Assembly: GCF_000378085.1 (NCBI RefSeq) | Contig: NZ_KB899216.1 | Span: 1-64,000 of the forward strand | Reading direction: 5' to 3' | Length of the DNA stretch: 64,000 nucleotides | Origin: Hoylesella loescheii DSM 19665 = JCM 12249 = ATCC 15930 | GTDB taxonomy: Bacteria; Bacteroidota; Bacteroidia; Bacteroidales; Bacteroidaceae | Part shown: piece by piece, positions 56,611-64,000 of the stretch | Layout: every line of letters begins with the position of its first letter | Numbering within the stretch: the first letter of the stretch is position 1 | Position numbers and translations under genes: made by a program | Notes under the pieces: model-generated | Told to the model about the DNA's origin: nothing | The model's database searches: none | The model's input: only the letters and a program-made list of their open reading frames with translations

Positions 56611-57273
56611 ATGAACGATTTTAGAAAGTATGCCACCGGACATCTTGGCATGAACGGGATGGTGGTAGACGACGTGATGAAGGCCCAAGCGGCTTATCTC
56701 AATCCCTATATCTTGGAGGAACGCCAACTGAACGTTACACAGATGGACGTGTTTTCGCGACTGATGATGGACCGCATCATTTTCCTTGGCACCGAAATAA
56801 ACGACTATACGGCCAACACCTTGCAAGCGCAGCTGCTGTATCTAGACTCTGCCGACGCAGGTAAGGATATCTCTATCTACATCAATAGCCCTGGCGGGAG
56901 CGTAACAGCTGGTCTCGGCATCTACGATACCATGCAGTTCATCTCCAGCGATGTGGCTACGATATGCACTGGTATGGCCGCTTCGATGGCCGCAGTGTTG
57001 TTGGTTTCGGGTCAAGAAGGTAAGCGTTCGGCACTTCCACATAGTCGTGTGATGATTCACCAGCCATTGGGCGGCGTGCAAGGGCAGGCTTCCGACATCG
57101 AAATCGAGGCTAAGGAGATCCTGAAATTTAAGAAAGAACTCTACACCATCATATCTAACCATTCGCATACGCCCTTCGAGAAGGTATGGAACGACTCTGA
57201 TCGCAACTACTGGATGAATGCCGAAGAGGCTAAAGAGTATGGAATGATCGACTCGGTTTTGGTGAAGAAGTGA
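56611..57273 (+). CDS. clpP: ATP-dependent Clp protease proteolytic subunit
   Basis: This 220-residue serine protease works with ClpX. Catalytic Ser125 (GMAASMAAVLL) and His150 (SRVMIHQPLGG) are evident, and Asp197 is the likely third member of the triad by alignment. Other family marks are YINSPGGSVTAGLGIYDTMQ and the C-terminal AEEAKEYGMIDSVL. It is followed by clpX after 166 bp, the usual order. Confidence 0.95.
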   Translation: MNDFRKYATGHLGMNGMVVDDVMKAQAAYLNPYILEERQLNVTQMDVFSRLMMDRIIFLGTEINDYTANTLQAQLLYLDSADAGKDISIYINSPGGSVTAGLGIYDTMQFISSDVATICTGMAASMAAVLLVSGQEGKRSALPHSRVMIHQPLGGVQGQASDIEIEAKEILKFKKELYTIISNHSHTPFEKVWNDSDRNYWMNAEEAKEYGMIDSVLVKK

Positions 57274-57439
57274 TATTAAACGGCGTTTCGCCCGTGGCGT
57301 AGGTTGTGCTATCTGCGGACGAGACCCTCTTGCCCAGCCGTCATCTTATGTTGTTGATGGGCGTTTTTCGCCTTGGTCGTATGGCAAAGGCAAGGTGGCA
57401 AAGGGGTTGAAGTTAAGCCGTTAACTAACGAAAATACAA

Positions 57440-58672
57440 ATGCCAAAGAATGTATGTAGCTTCTGTGGAAGAAGCGAAAAAGACGTAAACTATCTTATAG
57501 CAGGACTTAACGGGTACATCTGCGACAGCTGTGCACAGCAGGCCTATGAAATTACGCAGTCGGCAAATGCCTCGAAGGCTCAGCCTACTACGGAAAAGAA
57601 CCCCGACGCGCTGAAAAACGTGCCCAAGCCGATGGATATCAAGGCCTATCTAGACCAATATATCATTGGGCAAGACGAGGCCAAACGCTACCTTTCGGTG
57701 TCGGTTTACAACCATTATAAACGCTTAGAACAGCCCATAGGCGACGATGGCGTGGAGATAGAGAAAAGTAACATCATCATGGTGGGTAGCACCGGAACGG
57801 GAAAAACCCTCATGGCGCGAACCATCGCCAAACTTCTTGATGTGCCTTTTACCATCGTAGACGCAACGGTGTTTACCGAAGCGGGATATGTGGGCGAAGA
57901 TGTTGAGAGCATACTTAGCCGACTTTTGCAGGTTGCCGATTACAATGTGGCTGCCGCCGAACGAGGTATCGTCTTCGTAGACGAGATTGACAAGATTGCC
58001 CGAAAGAGCGATAACCCCAGCATAACACGTGACGTGAGTGGCGAAGGCGTGCAACAGGGATTGCTAAAGTTGCTCGAAGGAACCACGGTTAATGTTCCGC
58101 CAAAGGGTGGACGTAAGCACCCCGACCAGGATTACATACATGTAGACACGCGTAACATATTGTTTATCTGTGGCGGAGCATTCGATGGCATCGAGCGGAA
58201 GATTGCGCAACGCCTCAATACGCATGTGGTGGGCTACAATTCGGTGCAGAACGTGCGCAAGATAGATAAGGGCGACTTGATGAAATACATTCTTCCGCAA
58301 GACCTCAAGTCGTTTGGGCTGATACCCGAAATCATTGGTCGTTTGCCCGTGCTTACCTATCTTAACCCGCTAGACCGTGAAGCCTTGCGTCGAATATTGG
58401 TAGAACCAAAGAATTCTATCATCAAACAGTACGAGAAACTGTTTAAAATGGACGACATCAAGCTGAGTTTCGCGACCGAAACGCTAGACTACATCGTGGA
58501 TAAAGCCGTTGAATACAAGTTGGGTGCACGCGGATTGCGCTCCATTGTCGAAGCAGTGATGATGGATGCCATGTTCGAAGTGCCGTCTAAGAAGGTGAAA
58601 AGCTTCGACGTGACCTTGCAATATGCCAGAGAACAACTAGACAAGTCGGGCCTGCAAGAACAGGCTAGCTGA
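57440..58672 (+). CDS. clpX: ATP-dependent Clp protease ATP-binding subunit
   Basis: This is a 410-residue AAA+ unfoldase. The zinc-binding domain has Cys6, Cys9, Cys28 and Cys31 ([18 protein letters not shown]). Walker A is GSTGTGKT at 116-123, and the Walker B region is [14 protein letters not shown]. The IGF-type loop region is [15 protein letters not shown], and the C-terminal domain has [15 protein letters not shown]. It is complete and normal in length. Confidence 0.96.
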   Translation: MPKNVCSFCGRSEKDVNYLIAGLNGYICDSCAQQAYEITQSANASKAQPTTEKNPDALKNVPKPMDIKAYLDQYIIGQDEAKRYLSVSVYNHYKRLEQPIGDDGVEIEKSNIIMVGSTGTGKTLMARTIAKLLDVPFTIVDATVFTEAGYVGEDVESILSRLLQVADYNVAAAERGIVFVDEIDKIARKSDNPSITRDVSGEGVQQGLLKLLEGTTVNVPPKGGRKHPDQDYIHVDTRNILFICGGAFDGIERKIAQRLNTHVVGYNSVQNVRKIDKGDLMKYILPQDLKSFGLIPEIIGRLPVLTYLNPLDREALRRILVEPKNSIIKQYEKLFKMDDIKLSFATETLDYIVDKAVEYKLGARGLRSIVEAVMMDAMFEVPSKKVKSFDVTLQYAREQLDKSGLQEQAS

Positions 58673-58683
58673 ACGATAGGGCT

Positions 58684-58740
58684 GTGAACGGACGGCATTG
58701 GAATATAAAATTCCTCACGCACACAATGTCGTCCGCTCAC
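58684..58740 (+). terminator. Long stem-loop between clpX and recQ
   Basis: GTGAACGGACGGCATTG (58684-58700) pairs with CAATGTCGTCCGCTCAC (58724-58740) over 17 bp with two mismatches, and an inner stem GGAAT/ATTCC sits in the loop. No T-run follows. It begins 12 bp after the clpX stop. Confidence 0.55.
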
Positions 58741-58792
58741 AAAACCCACCGTGAAAGCCAATAATCTCACATCTGTGAAACCTAGACCATTT

Positions 58793-60970
58793 ATGACTAA
58801 GGACGTTAATCTTACAGAACCGCTCAAACAATATTTTGGTTTCGACTCGTTCAAGGGCGACCAAGAGGCCATTATCCGCAACCTTCTTGCGGGTAACGAC
58901 ACCTTTGTGCTGATGCCAACAGGTGGTGGTAAAAGCCTGTGTTATCAGCTGCCGTCGCTGTTGATGGAAGGAACAGCCATCGTTATTTCGCCACTCATCG
59001 CGCTAATGAAAAACCAAGTGGATGTGATGAACGGCATGAGCGAAGACGGATGCACAGCACATTATCTCAACTCGTCGCTCAACAAGGCCGCCATTCAGCA
59101 GGTAATCAACGACGTTAAGCGTGGCGCAACGAAGCTTTTATATGTTGCTCCCGAATCGTTGGGTAAAGATGAGAATGTGGAATTTCTGCAATCGATAAAG
59201 GTTTCGTTCTATGCCGTAGACGAAGCGCATTGTATCTCGGAGTGGGGACACGACTTCCGCCCCGAGTATCGTAATATCCGACCCACCATTTCGCGTATCG
59301 GACAAGCGCCAGTGATAGCCCTTACGGCGACGGCCACCGATAAAGTGCGCTCCGACATTAAGAAAAACTTGGGCATTGGCGAAGCTTTGGAGTTCAAAAG
59401 CTCGTTTAATCGTCCCAACCTCTACTACGAAGTACGCTCAAAAACGCAAGAGGTAGACCGCAATATCATCATGTTTATCAAGCAGCATGCGGGTAAAAGC
59501 GGCATTATCTATTGTCTTTCGCGCAAGAAGGTAGAAGAGTTGTCGGCCATATTAAAGGCCAACAACATCAAGGCCGAGCCTTATCACGCAGGCTTAGACA
59601 GTGCTACGCGCTCGCAAACGCAAGACGATTTCCTGATGGAGCGTATCGATGTGATTGTGGCCACCATCGCTTTCGGCATGGGAATAGATAAGCCCGACGT
59701 GCGCTTCGTTATCCATTACGACATCCCGAAAAGTCTCGAAGGATATTACCAAGAGACGGGTAGGGCTGGCCGAGATGGTGGAGAGGGGCTCTGCATCACG
59801 TTCTATTCCAATAAAGACCTGCAAAAGCTGGAGAAGTTTATGGAAGGGAAACCCGTGTCTGAACAAGACATTGGGCGGCAGCTGCTGCTAGAAACGGCCG
59901 CTTACGCAGAGTCGTCGGTGTGCAGGCGCAAGATGTTGCTTCACTATTTTGGCGAAGAATACACCGAAGACAACTGTCATAACTGCGACAACTGTTTGCA
60001 TCCCAAAACCAAGAGAGAGGCAAAAGAGGCTTTGCTCATTGTGCTTAAGGCCGTGATGGCCGTAAAAGAAAACTTCAGAAGCGATTATATTATCGACTTT
60101 GTGAAGGGTAGGGCAACCGATGATTTGGTGTCGCACAAACATAACGAGCTGGAAGAATTCGGTGCGGGAGAAGATGAAGACGATAAGATTTGGAATCCCA
60201 TCATCCATCAGGCGCTTATCGCTGGCTATCTGAAAAAAGACGTAGAGAACTATGGCTTACTGAAAGTGACTGCTGCAGGGCGACGTTTTATCAAGCAACC
60301 GCAATCGTTTATGATTGTAGAAGATACCGATTTTGATGATGATTTCGATGAAGAGGCACGTGACAGCTGTGGTTCCACCCTCGACCCGGAACTTTATCTC
60401 ATGCTTAAACAGCTACGTAAAGACGTGGCCGAAAAACACAACGTGCCGCCATACGTCATCTTCCAAGATGTGTCGATAGAGCAAATGGCCGTGGCTTATC
60501 CCATAACGCTCGAAGAATTGCAGAATATTCCTGGTGTGGGTGTTGGCAAGGCCAAACGCTATGGCGATGCTTTCTGTGAGCTGATCAAGAAACATTGCGA
60601 AGATAACCAAATAGAAAGACCCGAAGAATTAAGAGTAAGAACCGTAGTCAAAAAATCTATGAACAAGGTAAAAATCATTCAAAGCATCGACAGGCAAATA
60701 GCTCTCGATGACATTGCAAACGCCCTAAACCTTGGTTTCGACGACCTGTTGGGCGAGATTGAAACCATTGTGAACAGCGGAACGAAACTAAATATCGACT
60801 ATTTCCTTGATGAGGTGATGGACGAAGACCGCGTAGACGACATCTACGACTATTTTAGGACGAGCGAAACAGACGACCTTGAGACGGCTGCCGAAGAACT
60901 AGGCGGAGACTATACCGAAGAGGAGATAAGGCTGGTACGCGTCAAATTCCTTTCGGAAATGGCGAATTAA
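58793..60970 (+). CDS. recQ: ATP-dependent DNA helicase RecQ
   Basis: This is a DNA repair helicase of about 725 residues counted from the ATG at 58793 (MTKDVNLTEP); an in-frame GTG at 58751 lies closer to the hairpin and is less likely. Walker A is TGGGKS (FVLMPTGGGKSLCYQL), the DEAH motif is AVDEAHCISEWGHDFRP, motif VI is YYQETGRAGRDG, and the zinc-binding Cys cluster is CRRKMLLHYFGEE and DNCHNCDNC. An HRDC domain follows (about 530-600; LMLKQLRKDVAEKHNVPPYV and NIPGVGVGKAKRYGDAF), and a short C-terminal helical extension after it. It is transcribed after clpX but separated from it by a stem-loop. Confidence 0.94.
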   Translation: MTKDVNLTEPLKQYFGFDSFKGDQEAIIRNLLAGNDTFVLMPTGGGKSLCYQLPSLLMEGTAIVISPLIALMKNQVDVMNGMSEDGCTAHYLNSSLNKAAIQQVINDVKRGATKLLYVAPESLGKDENVEFLQSIKVSFYAVDEAHCISEWGHDFRPEYRNIRPTISRIGQAPVIALTATATDKVRSDIKKNLGIGEALEFKSSFNRPNLYYEVRSKTQEVDRNIIMFIKQHAGKSGIIYCLSRKKVEELSAILKANNIKAEPYHAGLDSATRSQTQDDFLMERIDVIVATIAFGMGIDKPDVRFVIHYDIPKSLEGYYQETGRAGRDGGEGLCITFYSNKDLQKLEKFMEGKPVSEQDIGRQLLLETAAYAESSVCRRKMLLHYFGEEYTEDNCHNCDNCLHPKTKREAKEALLIVLKAVMAVKENFRSDYIIDFVKGRATDDLVSHKHNELEEFGAGEDEDDKIWNPIIHQALIAGYLKKDVENYGLLKVTAAGRRFIKQPQSFMIVEDTDFDDDFDEEARDSCGSTLDPELYLMLKQLRKDVAEKHNVPPYVIFQDVSIEQMAVAYPITLEELQNIPGVGVGKAKRYGDAFCELIKKHCEDNQIERPEELRVRTVVKKSMNKVKIIQSIDRQIALDDIANALNLGFDDLLGEIETIVNSGTKLNIDYFLDEVMDEDRVDDIYDYFRTSETDDLETAAEELGGDYTEEEIRLVRVKFLSEMAN

Positions 60971-61106
60971 GCTCGGGAAATATCGTTATGTCCTTGTCGA
61001 TTTCTAGTAATCGATTGAGGGCTAAACGCCTTTCGTTGATTGTTTTATAATCTTTAAAGCGGCCTGTTTTTAGCTTTTACGGCACAATAGGCCTTTCATA
61101 TTGTTG

Positions 61107-61167
61107 CTGCCACTCGTTAGTAGTATACTATCGTCCCATCGATAGCGTCGCTACCAACGAGTGGCAG
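61107..61167. terminator. Large hairpin downstream of recQ
   Basis: CTGCCACTCGTT (61107-61118) pairs with AACGAGTGGCAG (61156-61167), 12 bp perfect, with an inner stem CTATCG/CGATAG. It is followed by no T-run. It probably ends recQ transcription or is a regulatory structure. Confidence 0.55.
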
Positions 61168-61323
61168 TTGCTGTATTAACGCCTTAGTATTCCCCAATGG
61201 AAATGTAACTTTATTGTGTGGGGAAAAGAACAAATTAAAACTGGATGTGTAAATAAATCAAACTATTTATACAATAAAGGTGGGAAAAGTAAGAAAAGAT
61301 TTTCCTGTATTATTAAAAATGAT

Positions 61324-61331
61324 TAATTTTG
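61324..61331 (+). promoter_or_regulatory. -7 box and leader hairpin of the fimbrillin-like gene
   Basis: TAATTTTG matches TAnnTTTG. A hairpin in the leader (ATTGAGC at 61358-61364 with GCTCAAT at 61377-61383) follows. The predicted leader is about 190 nt. Confidence 0.5.
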
Positions 61332-61530
61332 CACCCGATTATGTATGGTAATACAATATTGAGCTGAGTAGGTATGGCTCAATCAGGTAACATAACAGGA
61401 TAAGAATAATTCTTTATTATTAAAAATTAGAGTAGGATAATAAGTGCATGTTTACCTGTATGTTGTTTGCTTATAACTGGTAATTATATATTTATTACAA
61501 AAACGTACTTAGTAGGTACTTATTCAGGAA

Positions 61531-64000
61531 ATGAACAAATTTAGAAAGTTGTTGGTATGGGCGTTTGCTTGTACCGTAGTTTGGGGAATAGTAGGTTGTG
61601 CCGATGATGTGGCCAACAGCAACCAAACGCAGAATGGAGACATAAAAGTGGACTTCCAAGTGTCGAGTGCGCAAGAAGAAATGTTGCTGAATACGCAAGC
61701 TTCAGTTACTCGTGCCGCCGTACAGGAAAAGCCATATAACAGCGAATTGGAGTTGCAAGACTTTGCCCCACGTGTGCACAAGGCTGATCCACACAATGGT
61801 CCTGACGTATATTTAATTGAATCTACTGTAGAAGGAATCGATCCGACGATGCCTGAGACAAGCACTCGTGGCAACGTGGTGACAGAAATTAAGCAATCGT
61901 TTTCTACATTGGGATATCGTGGAGATAGCCCAAACACGATTTCAAAAACGCCTAATTATTTTTATAATGAGGAGACTTTGAAGACTGGCGCATTGGTAAA
62001 GCCTATATATTGGGCTTGGAATCAACGCTATGCCCGTTTCTATGGCGTTTATCCACAAGTAAAAAATGGTGATCAAAGTCTTGTTTTGTCACCTCAAAAT
62101 CATGAGGGTACGCCTTATGTAGACTTTACGGCTAACACCGATATAAAGCAACAAGTGGATTTGATGACAGCCTATTCGGGTGATGTTGTTTATGAAGCTC
62201 AAGGTGTGGCACCAAATTCCAGCCTCAAGTTTTATCATGCACTTACGGCAATTTCTTTCTCTGTGGGGAATAACCTTTCTTATCCCGACAAGATAAAGAA
62301 GATTGAAATAAAGAACGCCATTAGCAAAGGCCGTTTTGTTATGCAAACGGCTGCCAATGGAACGGGTTCAAAATGGGAGGAACTTTCCGAGCGTAAAACC
62401 TTTACACTTGGCGATATTGATGTTCAAACAAAGAATGTACCTGGACAACGAATCGTGGGTGATGGCACCGATAACTACACGTTCTTGATGATCCCACAGA
62501 AATTGGATAATGTGGAAGTTGTGATTACTTTGGAACAAGGTAAACAAATCACCGTAAAATTAAGTGGAGAGTGGAAGCAAGGAACCAGCAAAGTTTATCG
62601 CATTTCGAATACAGAGAGTGGCTGGGAATATACACTTTTGACAGATAGTCCTGCTGCAGCTGACGCTTCTGCTACTGCTTCAGGCAATTATGGTATAATT
62701 AGCTTCCGCAAAGACCGTGCAGGAGGAAGACAAGCTGTTAAGTGGAAGGTCGTTGGATATAGTACTGATGGTGGAGCAACTTTTAGCGCGACAAAGCCAG
62801 CTTGGTTAACTTCATTGAGTAAAACAGAAGGAGATGGTGGCGAATTTAGAGAAACGGGTAATGCTAAATTCGATAAGAACAAAACTGTCTTTGACTTGCA
62901 AGGGCTTATACTTAGCATGCAGGAAGAGCCTCAAAGGGGTACGTCGACCGACCCATACGACCTTTCGACGCATGATGTGAATGGTGTTTCTACCAGTAAG
63001 AATACGGCCAACTGTTATGTTATTAGTGCACAAGGATATTATAAGCTACCCTTGGTATATGGTAATGGCATCAAAGATGGACAAGCCAATACTAAAGCTT
63101 ATAATCCAGGTATAACAGGAACAAAGGTTTTGAGTAGTTTTGTTGACCATAAGGGACAAAGTATAACTTCTCCATACATAACAACCAGCAATGGCGGTAA
63201 GTACACTGCCACCGAGGCAAAAGTTGTATGGGCTGATACGGATGGGTTAGTTGTTGACCCTAAAATCTCTAACGGTTATCTTACCTTTCGAGTTCCTAAC
63301 ACCTTCCAGAATGGAAATGCTGTGGTGGCTGTTCTTGATGATGGTAACCAAATCTTGTGGAGTTGGCACCTATGGTTTGCTCCTGCCTTTGTGTTAGACC
63401 CTATTACCGTAAAGAATAAGCAAGGTATATCTTATACTTTCCCCTTCGAGAACATTGGATATAAGTATACAAAGTACAGCGGCCCTGCCAAACAGCAGCG
63501 CTCTGTAATAGTGAAAGTTGAACAAGAGGTAAAGAACAAGGGCGTAAAAGCAACCGCTACATTCACCATTACGCAAAATGGAGCGGGCGCAGAGCGTTTT
63601 GGTCGCTCTATGCTTTATCAGTTTGGACGTAAGGATCCCTTCCCTGCAACAGACGAGTCGATGCCTGTTGGCTCAATAAGAAGAAATCCTAACAAGAGAA
63701 TAACAAATATCTCTATATGCAATACAATATTGAATCCGAACTTGTTCTATACCAATCATCCCGATGACACTGATTGGAATAATAACTTCTCATACGTTAA
63801 TTTGTGGTCGGCTGCTAATAAGGTTAAGACTCTTAACGATGATAAGGTTGTTAAAACGATTTACGACCCAAGTCCAGTAGGATTTGTTGTTCCTGCATCA
63901 AATGCCTATACAGGTTTTACTACTTCTGGCGGTAGGGCTACAACTGTGAGCAATTTTAATGTAACAGGTAGTTGGAACAATGGCTGGAACTTTAAAGCAG
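61531..64000 (+). CDS. Fimbrillin-like lipoprotein, incomplete at the right edge
   Basis: The frame is open from ATG 61531 to the end of the window (over 820 codons) with no stop. The signal peptide is of lipoprotein type (KFRKLLVWAFACTVVWGIVGC; Cys23). The N-terminal part resembles fimbrillin/Mfa-like proteins: a transport region with Arg in VTRAAVQEKPY and the strand motif QQVDLMTAYS, FYHALTAISFSVG. Further down, NCYVISAQGYYKLPLVYGN and, near the window edge, KTIYDPSPVGFVVPASNAYT are typical of large Bacteroidota fimbrial or adhesin lipoproteins (the last resembles the DPCPxGWRVPT motif of FISUMP domains). The size suggests a tip or accessory subunit rather than a major fimbrillin. The role is inferred; the C-terminus is not seen. 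Confidence 0.75.
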   Translation, partial: MNKFRKLLVWAFACTVVWGIVGCADDVANSNQTQNGDIKVDFQVSSAQEEMLLNTQASVTRAAVQEKPYNSELELQDFAPRVHKADPHNGPDVYLIESTVEGIDPTMPETSTRGNVVTEIKQSFSTLGYRGDSPNTISKTPNYFYNEETLKTGALVKPIYWAWNQRYARFYGVYPQVKNGDQSLVLSPQNHEGTPYVDFTANTDIKQQVDLMTAYSGDVVYEAQGVAPNSSLKFYHALTAISFSVGNNLSYPDKIKKIEIKNAISKGRFVMQTAANGTGSKWEELSERKTFTLGDIDVQTKNVPGQRIVGDGTDNYTFLMIPQKLDNVEVVITLEQGKQITVKLSGEWKQGTSKVYRISNTESGWEYTLLTDSPAAADASATASGNYGIISFRKDRAGGRQAVKWKVVGYSTDGGATFSATKPAWLTSLSKTEGDGGEFRETGNAKFDKNKTVFDLQGLILSMQEEPQRGTSTDPYDLSTHDVNGVSTSKNTANCYVISAQGYYKLPLVYGNGIKDGQANTKAYNPGITGTKVLSSFVDHKGQSITSPYITTSNGGKYTATEAKVVWADTDGLVVDPKISNGYLTFRVPNTFQNGNAVVAVLDDGNQILWSWHLWFAPAFVLDPITVKNKQGISYTFPFENIGYKYTKYSGPAKQQRSVIVKVEQEVKNKGVKATATFTITQNGAGAERFGRSMLYQFGRKDPFPATDESMPVGSIRRNPNKRITNISICNTILNPNLFYTNHPDDTDWNNNFSYVNLWSAANKVKTLNDDKVVKTIYDPSPVGFVVPASNAYTGFTTSGGRATTVSNFNVTGSWNNGWNFKA

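Noticed and set aside
58751..58792. GTG start of recQ
   Set aside because: The 14 extra residues are not typical of the family; the ATG at 58793 begins the usual N-terminus.

Overview
The window looks like a chromosomal segment from a Bacteroidota member, most likely Prevotella or a close relative in the Prevotellaceae. Three SusC/SusD pairs, Bacteroidota-type promoters (a TTTG, about 19-20 bp, then TAnnTTTG), C-terminal sorting tails of type IX secretion cargo, and a fimbrillin-like lipoprotein support this. The species is not determined. No tRNA, rRNA or CRISPR array was seen.

Layout. 1-225: broken-off end of a probable insertion sequence. 521-9714: a starch/maltooligosaccharide locus, with a GPH-type sugar transporter and a LacI regulator on the minus strand and divergent susC-susD-susE. 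A perfect 20-bp LacI-type operator lies between the two units. 9800-11249: non-coding, with a candidate small RNA and repeats. 11250-12848: lemA and an M48 membrane protease. 13865-23701: amino-sugar genes (nagB, a degenerate NagB fused to a PIG-L deacetylase, a NahK-like sugar kinase), a CBM9-like protein, a UvrD-type helicase with an embedded DnaQ-type exonuclease, and an M6 secreted protease. 25015-44876: a large polysaccharide utilisation locus (FecR, two SusC/SusD pairs, a surface glycan-binding lipoprotein, GH16, GH2, GH3). 45983-50893: PspC, then two secreted proteins (a repeat-rich protein and a phosphodiester glycosidase). 51041-55576: minus-strand housekeeping genes (small membrane protein, TRIC/YadS channel, hydroxyacid dehydrogenase, RarA, an envelope protein). 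56611-60970: clpP, clpX, recQ. 61531 to the right edge: a fimbrillin-like lipoprotein that continues outside the window.

How the genes fit together. In each glycan locus, surface lipoproteins and SusC/SusD capture and import oligosaccharide. The starch locus has its own inner-membrane transporter and a repressor. The large locus encodes an endo-acting GH16 plus exo-acting GH2 and GH3 enzymes, which suggests a beta-linked glucan or galactan substrate. The nag genes would feed amino sugars into fructose-6-phosphate.

The most unusual content is non-coding. (1) Five intergenic elements each carry a similar leader followed by exactly four 22-bp palindromic units; all five point the same way. (2) A family of 380-590 bp elements has long inverted repeats built on a short palindrome, and that palindrome is also scattered alone or in fragments at many other intergenic sites. 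(3) Between susE and lemA, a canonical promoter and a terminator about 110 nt apart enclose no ORF, which predicts a small RNA. These are read by eye; none was checked against a database.
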